From the NCBI GenBank assembly GCA_030426545.1, contig JAUHYL010000018.1, positions 1 through 60,371 of the forward strand: a stretch of DNA of 60,371 nucleotides, in the 5' to 3' direction. The notes under the pieces were generated by a model, which saw only the letters and a list, made by a program, of their open reading frames with translations, was not told the origin of the DNA and made no database searches. Of this stretch, positions 8,515 through 17,629 are shown piece after piece. How positions within the stretch are numbered: the first letter of the stretch is position 1; each line of letters starts with the position of its first letter. Source of the DNA: Gammaproteobacteria bacterium. Lineage in GTDB: Bacteria; Pseudomonadota; Gammaproteobacteria; Pseudomonadales; Halieaceae. Both the position numbers and the translations under genes were made by a program.

Positions 8515-9282
8515 ATGGCTGAACGCAAGCGAACAGCGCTGGTGACCGGTGCCTCAGCGGGCCTGGGTGTGGAGTACTGCAGGCAGCTGGCGCAGCGCTG
8601 TGAGGTAATTATCGCTGTGGCGCGTCGCGCTGATCGGCTGCAGGTGTTGGCGCAGGAACTGTCCGGCGTGTGCGAAGTGCACTGCATCGAGGCAGACCTG
8701 ACTACCGTGGAAGGTGTGACCCGTACGGTGGAAGCGCTGCGCCAGAAAGGGCCGGTAGACTACCTGGTAAACAATGCCGGCTTTGCGCCCCTGGGCCAGT
8801 TTGTTGAAACTCCCCTGCATGAACAGCGCGACATGCTTAACCTGCATTGCGAGGCCACCATGACGCTGTGCCGTGCCGCTATTCCCTTCATGTGCGAGCT
8901 CGGTGGTGGGTCGATTATCAACGTGTCGTCCCTGGGTGCGCTTGTGCCCAGCAAGGGCCTGGCTGTCTACGGGGCGACCAAGGCCTTCCTGAATTATTTT
9001 TCGCAGGCCTTGCAGGCGGAGGTGGCTGCGGACGGTATTGAAGTGCAGGCGTTATGCCCGGGCTATATTCGCACGGAGTTTCATGACGCAATGGTTGCAG
9101 AAGGGTTCGAACGCGAACGCATACCGACCGAAATGTGGATGGACCCCGAAGCGGTCGTAGAGGCCAGCTTGTCTGCGCTGGGTACAGGTCGTGTCGTTGT
9201 GGTTCCCGGAGAGGGCAATGGCGAGCTGGCGCGTGCGGTGCTGGCGTCTCAACTGGAAGATTTCCAGAATCCGGCGGTGTAG
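8515..9282 (+). CDS. short-chain dehydrogenase/reductase (classical SDR)
   Basis: A 255-residue NAD(P)-dependent oxidoreductase. The cofactor motif TGASAGLG is at 11-18, with NNAG at 86-89, catalytic Ser in NVSSLG (about 138) and YGATK (Tyr152, Lys156). The Arg-Arg after the second strand (AVARRADRL) suggests NADPH preference. Substrate unknown. The ATG at 8515 has GGGG upstream; an in-frame ATG at 8473 would add an unlikely tail. It is convergent with dapE. Confidence 0.85.
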   Translation: MAERKRTALVTGASAGLGVEYCRQLAQRCEVIIAVARRADRLQVLAQELSGVCEVHCIEADLTTVEGVTRTVEALRQKGPVDYLVNNAGFAPLGQFVETPLHEQRDMLNLHCEATMTLCRAAIPFMCELGGGSIINVSSLGALVPSKGLAVYGATKAFLNYFSQALQAEVAADGIEVQALCPGYIRTEFHDAMVAEGFERERIPTEMWMDPEAVVEASLSALGTGRVVVVPGEGNGELARAVLASQLEDFQNPAV

Positions 9283-9294
9283 TTGCCGGTCCTG

Positions 9295-10434
9295 CTAACG
9301 CGATGACGGCAGCAGCAGGCGCTCAAGGATACCGCGATACATTTCAGCCAGGCGTGGCAGGTCTTCCGCCCTGACTTCTTCGTTGATTTTGTGAATGCTC
9401 GCATTCACTGGGCCCAGTTCCACGACTTCTGCGCCAAAGGGTGCAATGAAGCGACCGTCGGATGTGCCGCCGGCTGTGGATAGCTCCGGGGTTTCGCCAC
9501 TCACTTCCTCGACACTGGCCACCGCCGCTTCGACGAGGGCGCCCCTGTCGGTCAGGAAGGGCTGGCCGCTGAGTTGCCAGTCTATGCTATACGCCAGATC
9601 AAATCGGTTGAGGATCGCCTCGGTGCGTTCGCGCAATTGCTGTTCGGTCACCTCCGTCGAGAAGCGGAAGTTGAACAGCACTTCCACCTCGCCCGGGATG
9701 ACATTGGTGGCCCCTGTGCCGCCGCTGATATTGGAAACCTGCAGTGAGGTAGGCGGAAAAAACGTGTTGCCCTGGTCCCACTGCTCGCTGGTCAGGGCGT
9801 GCAGTGCGGGCAGGAGGCGGTGTATGGGGTTGTCCGCCAGGTGTGGATAGGCAATGTGGCCCTGAACGCCACGCGCGGTCAGCGTGGCGCCGAGAGAGCC
9901 ACGCCGGCCGTTCTTGATGGTATCGCCAAGCGTTGCAGAACTTGAAGGCTCGCCCACCACGCACCAGTCGATGCGTTCACCCTGCTCACGCAGGTAGTCC
10001 AGCACTTTGACGGTGCCATCGACCGCCGGACCCTCCTCGTCGGAGGTGATCAGAAAACCGATGCGGCCGGAATGCTCAGGGTTCGAGGCGATGAATGACT
10101 CGCAGGCGATGATCATTGCGGCCAGGCTGCCCTTCATATCCGCGCTGCCGCGACCGATGAGCATGCCGCTCGTGACGGTGGGTTCGAAAGGCGGCGAAGA
10201 CCACTGGTCGATCGGTCCCGGCGGCACCACATCGGTATGTCCTGCGAAAACGACGATAGGCCCCTGGTCTCCGCGGGAGGCCCAGAAGTTTTTCACAGCG
10301 CCAAAAGGAAGTTCAACACAGGAGAAGCCCAGCGCGGACAGCCGCTGCATCATTAGCGCCTGGCAGCCATCGTCCTCGGGTGTAACCGATTGTCGACGAA
10401 TTAGATCGCAGGTAAGTGCCAGGGTGTTTTCCAT
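9295..10434 (-). CDS. dapE: succinyl-diaminopimelate desuccinylase DapE
   Basis: A 379-residue dinuclear zinc hydrolase that releases L,L-diaminopimelate and succinate. Motifs are [13 protein letters not shown] (metal His and Asp), [26 protein letters not shown] (catalytic/metal Glu pair), [10 protein letters not shown] and [13 protein letters not shown], all typical of DapE in the M20 family. It is the last gene of a minus-strand series and follows dapD by 13 bases, so the two consecutive pathway steps are probably cotranscribed. Confidence 0.96.
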   Translation of the reverse strand: MENTLALTCDLIRRQSVTPEDDGCQALMMQRLSALGFSCVELPFGAVKNFWASRGDQGPIVVFAGHTDVVPPGPIDQWSSPPFEPTVTSGMLIGRGSADMKGSLAAMIIACESFIASNPEHSGRIGFLITSDEEGPAVDGTVKVLDYLREQGERIDWCVVGEPSSSATLGDTIKNGRRGSLGATLTARGVQGHIAYPHLADNPIHRLLPALHALTSEQWDQGNTFFPPTSLQVSNISGGTGATNVIPGEVEVLFNFRFSTEVTEQQLRERTEAILNRFDLAYSIDWQLSGQPFLTDRGALVEAAVASVEEVSGETPELSTAGGTSDGRFIAPFGAEVVELGPVNASIHKINEEVRAEDLPRLAEMYRGILERLLLPSSR

Positions 10435-10447
10435 GGGTTGGGCCTGC

Positions 10448-11467
10448 TCAGTTGTGGGCGTGCAGTTCTTCGTTCAGCTCAATTGCGCTTCGGTTGGTCA
10501 GGCATTCGACCGCCCCCGTGCTGGAGTTGCGTCGAAACAGAAGATCGGACTTGCCCATGAGATCTCGCGCTTTCACGGTGTCCGTGGCTTTGCCCCCGGC
10601 GTCCAGCAGGGTGACTTTTGTTCCCGCGGTGACGAACAGGCCCGCTTCCACGGTGCAACGGTCACCCAGGGGTATGCCGATACCGGCGTTGGCGCCGATG
10701 AGGCACTCCCGGCCCACAGAGATGACGATATCACCTCCGCCGGACAGGGTGCCAATGGTGGAACAGCCGCCGCCCAGGTCGGAGCCGCTACCCACTCTAA
10801 CGCCGGCGGAAATACGCCCTTCGATCATACCCGGGCCGTCAGTGCCGGCGTTAAAGTTGACGAAACCCTCGTGCATGATGGTGGTGCCTTCCCCGAGGTA
10901 CGCGCCCAATCGCACGCGCGCAGTATGGGCGATACGCACACCGCCGGGCACCACGTAGTTGGTCATCTTGGGGAACTTGTCGATGCAGCTGACTTCAAGT
11001 ATCTCGCCACGCAGCCTCGCAGACAGCTGGCGCTCGGCTAGTTCATCGATGGCAATCGCGCCTTCATTGGTCCAGGCGACGTTGGGTAATACGCCGAACA
11101 GGCCGTCGAGATTAGTGCCGTGGGGTGGGACCAGTCTATGTGAAAGCAGGTGGAGTTTGAGATAGCCCTGTGGAACATTGGCTGGCGCCGTGTCTTCGGC
11201 CAGCAGTACGCCGGCGACCGGTCGACCGCTGTCCTGCAGTCGCCCCAGCAGTGCCGCCTGCTCAGGTTCACCGGCCGCGACCAGAGATTCGCGTAAACCG
11301 CTCATTTGTTCCAGGCTCAGCGCAGTGTCGCTGTCTACCCCTTTCATGACTTCTGCCAGTGCGCTGGAGGGCGAGAGCAGCGGTCTGGGGAAGTACACCT
11401 CCAGCCATTCCCCGGCGCTGTTGTGTGTGCCTATGCCAAGGCCGAAAGCAAATGCGCTGTCTGTCAT
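10448..11467 (-). CDS. dapD: tetrahydrodipicolinate N-succinyltransferase DapD
   Basis: A 339-residue left-handed beta-helix acyltransferase that succinylates tetrahydrodipicolinate with succinyl-CoA. It belongs to the longer DapD type found in pseudomonads. The N-terminal domain ([16 protein letters not shown]) is followed by hexapeptide repeats ([20 protein letters not shown], then [12 protein letters not shown] and [14 protein letters not shown]) and a C-terminal acyl-CoA domain. The ATG at 11467 has GGGAAC upstream. It lies 31 bases after the ArsC-like gene. Confidence 0.95.
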   Translation of the reverse strand: MTDSAFAFGLGIGTHNSAGEWLEVYFPRPLLSPSSALAEVMKGVDSDTALSLEQMSGLRESLVAAGEPEQAALLGRLQDSGRPVAGVLLAEDTAPANVPQGYLKLHLLSHRLVPPHGTNLDGLFGVLPNVAWTNEGAIAIDELAERQLSARLRGEILEVSCIDKFPKMTNYVVPGGVRIAHTARVRLGAYLGEGTTIMHEGFVNFNAGTDGPGMIEGRISAGVRVGSGSDLGGGCSTIGTLSGGGDIVISVGRECLIGANAGIGIPLGDRCTVEAGLFVTAGTKVTLLDAGGKATDTVKARDLMGKSDLLFRRNSSTGAVECLTNRSAIELNEELHAHN

Positions 11468-11498
11468 GGTTCTGTTCCCGTTGCTGATGTCTGCCCGC

Positions 11499-11855
11499 TT
11501 ACAGGGCGTGTTTTCTGAATAACTGACGGTAGCTCTCTGCATTGAAACCGCAATGACGTTCGTGGCCGGTATCCAGCAGGGGCCGCTTGATCAATGTGGG
11601 CTGTTCAATGATTGCCGCTACCGCCGACTCGGCATCCATGGCCTCGCGCTGCGCTGTATCCAGTGATTTCCAGGTGGTGCTGCGCTTGTTGATCACGACC
11701 TCCCAGCCCAGTTCATCGACCCACTGCTGCACCTGTCCGCGCGTAATGCCGTCTTCACGGAAGTCGTGAAACTGGTAGTCCACAGTGTTTTCATCCAGCC
11801 ATTTGCGGGCTTTCTTCACGGTGTCGCAGTTCTTGATGCCGTAGAGGGTGACCAC
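11499..11855 (-). CDS. ArsC/Spx-family reductase-like protein (YffB type)
   Basis: A 118-residue thioredoxin-fold protein of the arsenate reductase-like family. It starts TLYGIKNCDTVKKARKWL with a single catalytic Cys at residue 10 and ends with IKRPLLDTG. The YffB subgroup often lies next to dapE or dapD, and the same is true here, but its role is undefined; glutathione-linked thiol chemistry is suspected. The start is GTG at 11855 with GGAG eight bases upstream. Confidence 0.85.
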   Translation of the reverse strand: MVTLYGIKNCDTVKKARKWLDENTVDYQFHDFREDGITRGQVQQWVDELGWEVVINKRSTTWKSLDTAQREAMDAESAVAAIIEQPTLIKRPLLDTGHERHCGFNAESYRQLFRKHAL

Positions 11856-11958
11856 GCCGAGAGCTCCTTTTTTGGGGCGCAAAGGATAGCAAATCTGTGT
11901 GGGTAGATATAGCGCTTGCCGTAGGCGGAGCGCTTTGAAACGGCCTGGACAGCTGCGT

Positions 11959-12612
11959 TCAGGCCTTCCTGGTTTTCTTCGGATGTTTACGGGTTGGATA
12001 GCAGGTTCTACAGATTTCGCAGACGCGGCCGTCACACCCGCGAGCCGTGCAGTATTCGCGGCCGTAGTAGATGATTTGCAGGTGCAGTTGGTTCCAGTGC
12101 TCTTTTGGGAACAGGCGCTTGAGGTCGCGCTCGGTTTGTACCACGTTTTTGCCGGAAGTGAGGCCCCAGCGCTGTGCCAGGCGGTGAATGTGAGTGTCCA
12201 CCGGAAACGCGGGTATGCCGAAGGCCTGGGACATCACCACGCTGGCAGTTTTGTGGCCCACGCCCGGCAATTGCTCCAGTGCCTCCATGTTGGCGGGCAC
12301 CGCACCGTTGTGCTCGGCCAACAAGATTTCGCTGAGCCGTTTTATTGCTTTCGATTTCTGTGGCGACAGTCCGCAGGGTTTGATGATGCGCTGTATGTCA
12401 GCGACATCCTGCCGGGCCATGTCCTGTGGATTGTCTGCGAGCGCAAACAGCGCCGGGGTCACTTTATTGACACGCTCGTCTGTGCACTGGGCGCTGAGCA
12501 GCACTGCCACCAACAATGTGTAGGCATCATGATGATCCAGCGGAATGGGGGTTTCGGGATAGAGCGCCTGCAGTTTGTGCAGGATATAGGCGACGCGTTC
12601 TGCCTTCAGCAT
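11959..12612 (-). CDS. nth: endonuclease III (Nth) with unusual cysteine spacing
   Basis: A 217-residue base-excision-repair DNA glycosylase/AP lyase for oxidised pyrimidines. The HhH motif LPGVGHKTA carries catalytic Lys121, and the catalytic Asp139 is in FPVDTHIHR. The C-terminal cluster region has Cys at 188, 193, 198, 201 and 204. The usual C-X6-C-X2-C-X5-C spacing of the [4Fe-4S] loop is not matched exactly, because position 195 is Gly. I chose the ATG at 12612; a TTG at 12633 overlaps the dapC stop. It lies 17 bases after dapC. Confidence 0.92.
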   Translation of the reverse strand: MLKAERVAYILHKLQALYPETPIPLDHHDAYTLLVAVLLSAQCTDERVNKVTPALFALADNPQDMARQDVADIQRIIKPCGLSPQKSKAIKRLSEILLAEHNGAVPANMEALEQLPGVGHKTASVVMSQAFGIPAFPVDTHIHRLAQRWGLTSGKNVVQTERDLKRLFPKEHWNQLHLQIIYYGREYCTARGCDGRVCEICRTCYPTRKHPKKTRKA

Positions 12613-12629
12613 GTTGCCGGCCTGTCCGT

Positions 12630-13817
12630 TCAATGGTGTTGTATGAAATGCGCTATGCGCTCCGCGGCTTCAATGCAGTCCTGCGCCGACGGCACCAATG
12701 CCATTCGCACGCGGTTTGCGCCGGGGTTGATGCCGTTCGCCTCGCGCGCAAGGTAGCGTCCGGGAAGGACGACGACGTTTTCCTCGGCGTAGAGCGCTTG
12801 TGAAAAACGCTCATCGCTTTGCGGCGTTTCCGGCCACAGGTAAAAGCCGGCATCGGGCATATCAAACTTGAGCTTACCCGCCAGGACCCTGGTCACGGCA
12901 GCGAACTTTTCGTGATAAGCCTTTCGATTTTCCTGCACGTGTTGTTCGTCACGCCACGCTGCGATGCTGCCTAACTGGTGGTGTATGGGCATGGCACAGC
13001 CGTGGTAAGTGCGGTAGAGCAAAAACTGCTGCAACAATTCGGCATCCCCGGCGACGAAGCCTGATCGCAGGCCAGGCAGATTGGAACGCTTGGACAGGCT
13101 GTGGAAGACCACGCAGTTGCGATAATCGTGATTGCCGAGCTTTGCGCAGGCCTCCAGCAGGCCGGGCGGGGGAGAATCCTCGTCGAGATAAATCTCGGAG
13201 TAGCATTCGTCGCTGGCGATAATGAAGTCATACCGATCTGCCATTTGGATCAGGTATTGCAGTTGCTCCAGCGTCAGAACTGCTCCCGTGGGGTTGCCCG
13301 GACTGCAGAGGTAGAGCAGTTGAGTATCGCGCCAGGTTTGCTCTGTAACGCCGTCGAAATCGGGGGCAAAGCCGTTGTCCGCGGTGCAGTTGAGAAAATG
13401 AGGTGTAGCGCCCGCCAGTAACGCCGCCCCTTCATAAATCTGGTAGAAGGGGTTGGGGCACATCACCAGTGCGTCTTGCCCTGGTCGGACAACAGTCTGG
13501 GCGAAGGCGAACAGCGCTTCGCGCGTGCCATTGACCGGTATCACCTGTGTGTCGGCGTCCACTGCGGCCAGCTTGAAGCGACGTTGCAGCCACGCGGCAA
13601 TAGCTTCCCGTAGCGGCGGCATGCCGGCCGTCAGCGGATAATTCGTCACTCGTTGCAGGTTCGCCGCTATTTCTTCGATAACGAAAGCGGGAGCGGCGTG
13701 CTGTGGTTCGCCCACAGACAGCTTTATTTCGCGCTGCTGCGCTGGCGTGGTACCGGCGAACAGTTCGCGCAACTTCGCGAACGGGTAGGGCTCCAGTAAT
13801 TCAAGTCTAGGGTTCAC
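12630..13817 (-). CDS. dapC: succinyldiaminopimelate aminotransferase DapC
   Basis: A 395-residue PLP-dependent fold-type I aminotransferase. The PLP lysine is in SLSKRSNLPGLRSGF, preceded by ASDECYSEIYLD and CSPGNPTGAVL, with C-terminal RVRMALVP. The family transaminates N-succinyl-2-amino-6-ketopimelate using glutamate, the step between DapD and DapE. Placement behind glnD and near dapD supports DapC rather than a general aspartate aminotransferase. The start is GTG, six bases after the glnD stop. Confidence 0.9.
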   Translation of the reverse strand: MNPRLELLEPYPFAKLRELFAGTTPAQQREIKLSVGEPQHAAPAFVIEEIAANLQRVTNYPLTAGMPPLREAIAAWLQRRFKLAAVDADTQVIPVNGTREALFAFAQTVVRPGQDALVMCPNPFYQIYEGAALLAGATPHFLNCTADNGFAPDFDGVTEQTWRDTQLLYLCSPGNPTGAVLTLEQLQYLIQMADRYDFIIASDECYSEIYLDEDSPPPGLLEACAKLGNHDYRNCVVFHSLSKRSNLPGLRSGFVAGDAELLQQFLLYRTYHGCAMPIHHQLGSIAAWRDEQHVQENRKAYHEKFAAVTRVLAGKLKFDMPDAGFYLWPETPQSDERFSQALYAEENVVVLPGRYLAREANGINPGANRVRMALVPSAQDCIEAAERIAHFIQHH

Positions 13818-13823
13818 GGCTGG

Positions 13824-16505
13824 TCAGGCGGCCGCCTGCTCATCCAGTTCTTCGCGAATGGTTTGCTGGATGGCTTCTCTCAGCTGGGGATCGCGTATTG
13901 CCTGCTGGGACTGATCAGTGATGAAAAAGACGTCCTCTACGCGTTCGCCCAATGTCTGAATTTTCGCACCCTGCAGCTCGATGTTGTAGCGCACGAATAT
14001 ACGGCCAATTCGCGCCAGCAAGCCTGGCCTGTCCGGTGTCGCCACCTCCAGCACCGACAGGTTTTTGGTTTCGTCAATGGACATGCTGGTTTCAGTGGGC
14101 ATGAAGAAAGACTTCATCTGTCGCGGCGTGTGCCGCTCAATGATACCGGGTTCGCCGTCTTCGCTCTCCAGCGACTGACTGATGAAATCTCGAATCTGTT
14201 TCAGCCGATCACTGTCTTCGGCGATCGACTGCCCGTCCGAGTCCAGCACGAAAAACGTTTCCAGGCTCATGCCATTGGTAGCACTGTAAATGCGTGCGTC
14301 ATGCACGCTTAGATCCAGGTGTTCCAGCGCTGCGCAGACTCTGGAGAAGAGGGTCGGCCGCGAGCGCGCGTGAATAAATATCTGCGTGGTATTGGCGACG
14401 CTTGATTCAGCGCTGTTATGCACCAGTACCAGAGGCTGATCCCTGTCGACGTGGTCGGCGATGGCCTCGGTGTGCCAGGCAATATCCTCCGGCCTCTCGC
14501 GCACAAAGTAGTCATCGTCCCGCGCCTGCCAGACCTCTTCGAGTTCCTCTGACGTGAAGCCTCGCCCCTCAAGGATGTCGATGGCAGAATCCCGCGTTTT
14601 GCTAATCAGCGTGGATTTTTCCACCGGATTGTCCAAACCACGGCGCAGGGCACGGCGCGTCTCCGAAAAAAGCTGGCGCAGCAAGCTGCCGCGCCATGCG
14701 TTCCAGAGTGTCGGGTTGGTTGCGTTGATATCCGCAACGGTTAGCGTGAACAGGTAATTCAGGTGGCGCTCGTCGCCAACATGTTCGGCAAATTCCTGTA
14801 CCACCTTCGGGTCCGAGATATCCTTGCGCTGTGCGATCGCCGACATCAGCAGATGATTGCGCACCAGCCAGACCACCAGTTCGGTGTCTACCGCGTCCAG
14901 CCCGTGGCTGACGCAAAAGCGCTCTGCATCCACGGCGCCCAGCTCGGAATGGTCTCCGCCGCGACCCTTGCCGATGTCGTGATAGAGGGCGGCAATGTAG
15001 AGCAGTTCGACTTTGTCCAGGCGGCGCGCAACCCGACTGGATACCGGCAGGTTCTCCTGCATCCCGGGGTACATGAAGCGCCTGGCAAATTTGATGACCT
15101 CCAGCGTGTGGGCGTCAACCGTATAGACGTGGAACAGGTCGTGCTGCATTTGTCCGATGATCTGCCCAAACTCGGGCAGGTAGCGTCCAAGGATGCCATA
15201 GCGCAGCATGCGTCGTAGCTGACGCGTCATCTTGTGCGGGCCGCGCAGGATGGCGAGGAAGGTCTGCTTGTTGCGTTCGTCGGCGCGGAATTCGTCGTCC
15301 ACCAGGTGGCGACAGTCACGAATCAGGCGAACCGTCGGCGCCGCCACACCCTCGATGCTCTCGTCATTGACGCACAGCAAGAACACTTCCAGCAGCGCAG
15401 AGGGGCAGTCGGTAAACAGCTCCGGGTAGCGAGCCGCCAAATAGCCATTGCGAACCTCGAAGCGCTCGTTGATTTCGCGTACATCGTCGGCCGTATCCTG
15501 GCGCAAGATAGCCTGGTCAAAATACTGGAGAATCACCTCGTTGAGCTGTGCCAGGGCCAGCGCCCAGCGGTAGAAGACCTGCATAAACTGTTCTACCGCG
15601 AGTCTGTCGCCGTCCTGGTGACCCCACAGCGCCGCCAGTTCGCGCTGGTGGTCAAACAACAACCGGTCTTCCTCGCGATCAGTAATCATGTGCAGCGCGT
15701 ACCGGACCTGCCACATGAAGTCGCGACCGCGCGAGATGATGCCGATCTCTTCTTCGGTGAGGAAATCACCGGCTGCGACCTGCTCCAGGGAGTCCACGCC
15801 GAAGTGACGCTCAGTGATCCAGCCGATGACCTGCAGATCGCGCAGGCCGCCGGGTGAGCTCTTGACGTTGGGTTCCAGGTTGGACTCGGTGTCTGCAAAA
15901 CGGGCGTGACGCACCCGTTGTTCTTCCAGCTTGGCCTTGAAGAAATCGCTGCTGGGCCACATTTCCGAGGGGCCTGTGCGGCTGCGCACGGTATCGAGCA
16001 GTGTGGCGTCGCCACGCAGCACGCGTGTCTCCATGAGATTGGTCAGCACGGTGATGTCTTTGCGCGCCTGATCGACACACTCGTCAACGGTACGCACGCT
16101 GTAGCCGGGGTTTAGCCCGATGTCCCACAAAAACGTCGTGAACGCTGCCACCGATTCGCGGTAATCGTCCGGCTGACCACCCTGCAGGATGAGGACATCG
16201 ACATCGGAGTGGGGGTGCAGTTCGCCGCGGCCATAACCGCCCACCGCCACCAGGGCCATGGGCGCGTTTTCCCAGCCCTGGCGGTCCCAGAGCAGGCCCA
16301 GTAACTCATCGACAAACTGCGCGCGTTGGTGGATCAGTGCCGAGGCCTGCGCCCCCTCCCTGAACCGCGCGTGCTGATACTCTTTCGCCTGGGCGATAGC
16401 GGCTTTGCAGCAACTGATCGGGTTTTCAATTTCCAGTTGCCCCTGCAGTGCCGCGGGGTCGAACATTTCCTGCGGCAGCGACGCAGTTTGCGGAAGGTCT
16501 GTCAT
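13824..16505 (-). CDS. glnD: bifunctional PII uridylyltransferase/uridylyl-removing enzyme GlnD
   Basis: An 893-residue nitrogen sensor that uridylylates PII when glutamine is low and removes UMP when it is high. The nucleotidyltransferase motif GGYGRGELHPHSDVD is at 89-103. A central HD hydrolase domain has HDIGKGRGGDHSELG. Two C-terminal ACT domains (starting near TQIFIHARSRPTLFSRV and LEVATPDRPGLLARIGRIF) bind glutamine. Its ATG overlaps the map stop by four bases, indicating translational coupling. No PII gene lies in the window. Confidence 0.97.
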   Translation of the reverse strand: MTDLPQTASLPQEMFDPAALQGQLEIENPISCCKAAIAQAKEYQHARFREGAQASALIHQRAQFVDELLGLLWDRQGWENAPMALVAVGGYGRGELHPHSDVDVLILQGGQPDDYRESVAAFTTFLWDIGLNPGYSVRTVDECVDQARKDITVLTNLMETRVLRGDATLLDTVRSRTGPSEMWPSSDFFKAKLEEQRVRHARFADTESNLEPNVKSSPGGLRDLQVIGWITERHFGVDSLEQVAAGDFLTEEEIGIISRGRDFMWQVRYALHMITDREEDRLLFDHQRELAALWGHQDGDRLAVEQFMQVFYRWALALAQLNEVILQYFDQAILRQDTADDVREINERFEVRNGYLAARYPELFTDCPSALLEVFLLCVNDESIEGVAAPTVRLIRDCRHLVDDEFRADERNKQTFLAILRGPHKMTRQLRRMLRYGILGRYLPEFGQIIGQMQHDLFHVYTVDAHTLEVIKFARRFMYPGMQENLPVSSRVARRLDKVELLYIAALYHDIGKGRGGDHSELGAVDAERFCVSHGLDAVDTELVVWLVRNHLLMSAIAQRKDISDPKVVQEFAEHVGDERHLNYLFTLTVADINATNPTLWNAWRGSLLRQLFSETRRALRRGLDNPVEKSTLISKTRDSAIDILEGRGFTSEELEEVWQARDDDYFVRERPEDIAWHTEAIADHVDRDQPLVLVHNSAESSVANTTQIFIHARSRPTLFSRVCAALEHLDLSVHDARIYSATNGMSLETFFVLDSDGQSIAEDSDRLKQIRDFISQSLESEDGEPGIIERHTPRQMKSFFMPTETSMSIDETKNLSVLEVATPDRPGLLARIGRIFVRYNIELQGAKIQTLGERVEDVFFITDQSQQAIRDPQLREAIQQTIREELDEQAAA

Positions 16506-17281
16506 ACTGGCAGGTTTTCAGTACTGCGCTTGGTCAGGATCTCGCAGCCGTCGTCGGTTACGCACAGTGTGTGCTCCCACTGCGCGGATAGTCGCCCGTC
16601 TGCCGTGGTAACTGTCCACCCATCTTTCTTGTTCAGACGTGTCTGGCGACGACCGGCATTGATCATCGGCTCTATGGTAAAGGTCATGCCGGGCTGCAAC
16701 GCCAGGCCCGCGCCCTTGCGACCGTAGTGGAGCACCTGCGGGTCTTCGTGAAAAACGCGACCAATGCCGTGGCCGCAGTATTCACGCACGACTGAATAGT
16801 AGTTCTTTTCCGCGTGAGTCTGGATGGCGTGACCGATGTCTCCCAGTGTGGCGCCGGGTTTAACTATTTCCAGCGCGAGATAGAGGCATTCCTGGGTAAC
16901 TGCAATGAGGCGCTGCGCGTGCGAGGGAACCTCGCCTACGGTTATCATGATGCTGGAGTCGCCGTGGAAGCCATCCTTGATGACGGTCACGTCAATGTTG
17001 ACGATGTCGCCGTTTTTCAGCTTCTTGCTGTCAGAGGGAATCCCGTGGCAAACCACATCGTTGATCGAGGTACAAATGGAGCGGGGGAAGCCGTTGTAGT
17101 TAAGAGGGGCTGGAATGGCGTCCAGCTTCCCCGTTATGTAGTCGTGGCAGATGCGGTCCAGTTCACCGGTGGTGATGCCCGGCTCAACACAGGGCTCGAT
17201 CATTTCCAGAACCTCGGCAGTCATGCGCCCGGCGACCCGCATCTTGTCTATTTCGTCCGCTGTTTTGATCGAAACTGCCAT
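16502..17281 (-). CDS. map: type I methionine aminopeptidase
   Basis: A 259-residue metalloenzyme that removes the initiator Met from new proteins. Metal and active-site blocks are GFPRSICTSINDVVCHGIP, NIDVTVIKDGFHGDSS (Asp ligands), EYCGHGIGRVFHEDP (His ligand), TIEPMI (Glu) and QWEHTLCVT (Glu). Length is typical. It heads the minus-strand operon and is divergent from rpsB, the usual arrangement in gammaproteobacteria. Confidence 0.97.
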   Translation of the reverse strand: MAVSIKTADEIDKMRVAGRMTAEVLEMIEPCVEPGITTGELDRICHDYITGKLDAIPAPLNYNGFPRSICTSINDVVCHGIPSDSKKLKNGDIVNIDVTVIKDGFHGDSSIMITVGEVPSHAQRLIAVTQECLYLALEIVKPGATLGDIGHAIQTHAEKNYYSVVREYCGHGIGRVFHEDPQVLHYGRKGAGLALQPGMTFTIEPMINAGRRQTRLNKKDGWTVTTADGRLSAQWEHTLCVTDDGCEILTKRSTENLPV

Positions 17282-17422
17282 CGATAACCTTTTGAAATAT
17301 AAGGATATTTGCCGCCCAGATACGGCTCCCTGCGCGAGGGGCAGCCATTCTAACCCAATCGCGCCCGCAATGAGTACTTATTGGCCCTGCCGGCGGCGGC
17401 GCGGGCGCTGCATTCGCGCTGC

Positions 17423-17451
17423 TTTCAACCAGCCGCGGCTTGTGGTATAAA
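17423..17451 (+). promoter_or_regulatory. putative rpsB promoter with GC-rich discriminator
   Basis: An extended -10, TGGTATAAA (TATAAA at 17446-17451), is followed directly by GCGCGCC. That GC-rich discriminator is typical of stringently controlled ribosomal promoters. The -35 match TTTCAA at 17423-17428 is weak. The predicted start of transcription leaves a long leader of roughly 170 bases before rpsB. Confidence 0.5.
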
Positions 17452-17534
17452 GCGCGCCACTTTTCCGGCCAGTCTGAATACTGCCCGTGTTTGCTGGCAG
17501 TTCACCTGGCAGGAAAAGAAAAACGACACACACA

Positions 17535-17629
17535 TATCGCAACCCCTGACAGGGTGCCCGGGTGGGAATACCACGGCGGGTTTGTTCAGCGGGGATATGT
17601 GGAGGCCTAACCCACACAAGGTAACTATT
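17535..17629 (+). promoter_or_regulatory. putative S2 autoregulatory leader in rpsB mRNA
   Basis: The leader has a small hairpin ACCC-CTGACA-GGGT (17542-17555) and a second stem TGTGG/CCACA (17598-17602 with 17612-17616) around AGGCCTAAC, ending just before the ribosome site AAGG. rpsB leaders in gammaproteobacteria bind S2 and shut off translation through such paired elements. The assignment is by position and structure only, with no covariance check. Confidence 0.35.

Noticed and set aside
9061-9120. GGTTCGAA-like strings considered as tRNA T-arms (also near 10190)
   Set aside because: They lie inside clear coding sequence and no cloverleaf can be drawn around them.
10007-11041. Long open frame (344 codons) on the plus strand opposite dapE and dapD
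   Set aside because: Antisense shadow of two certain genes in high-GC DNA; no family features.
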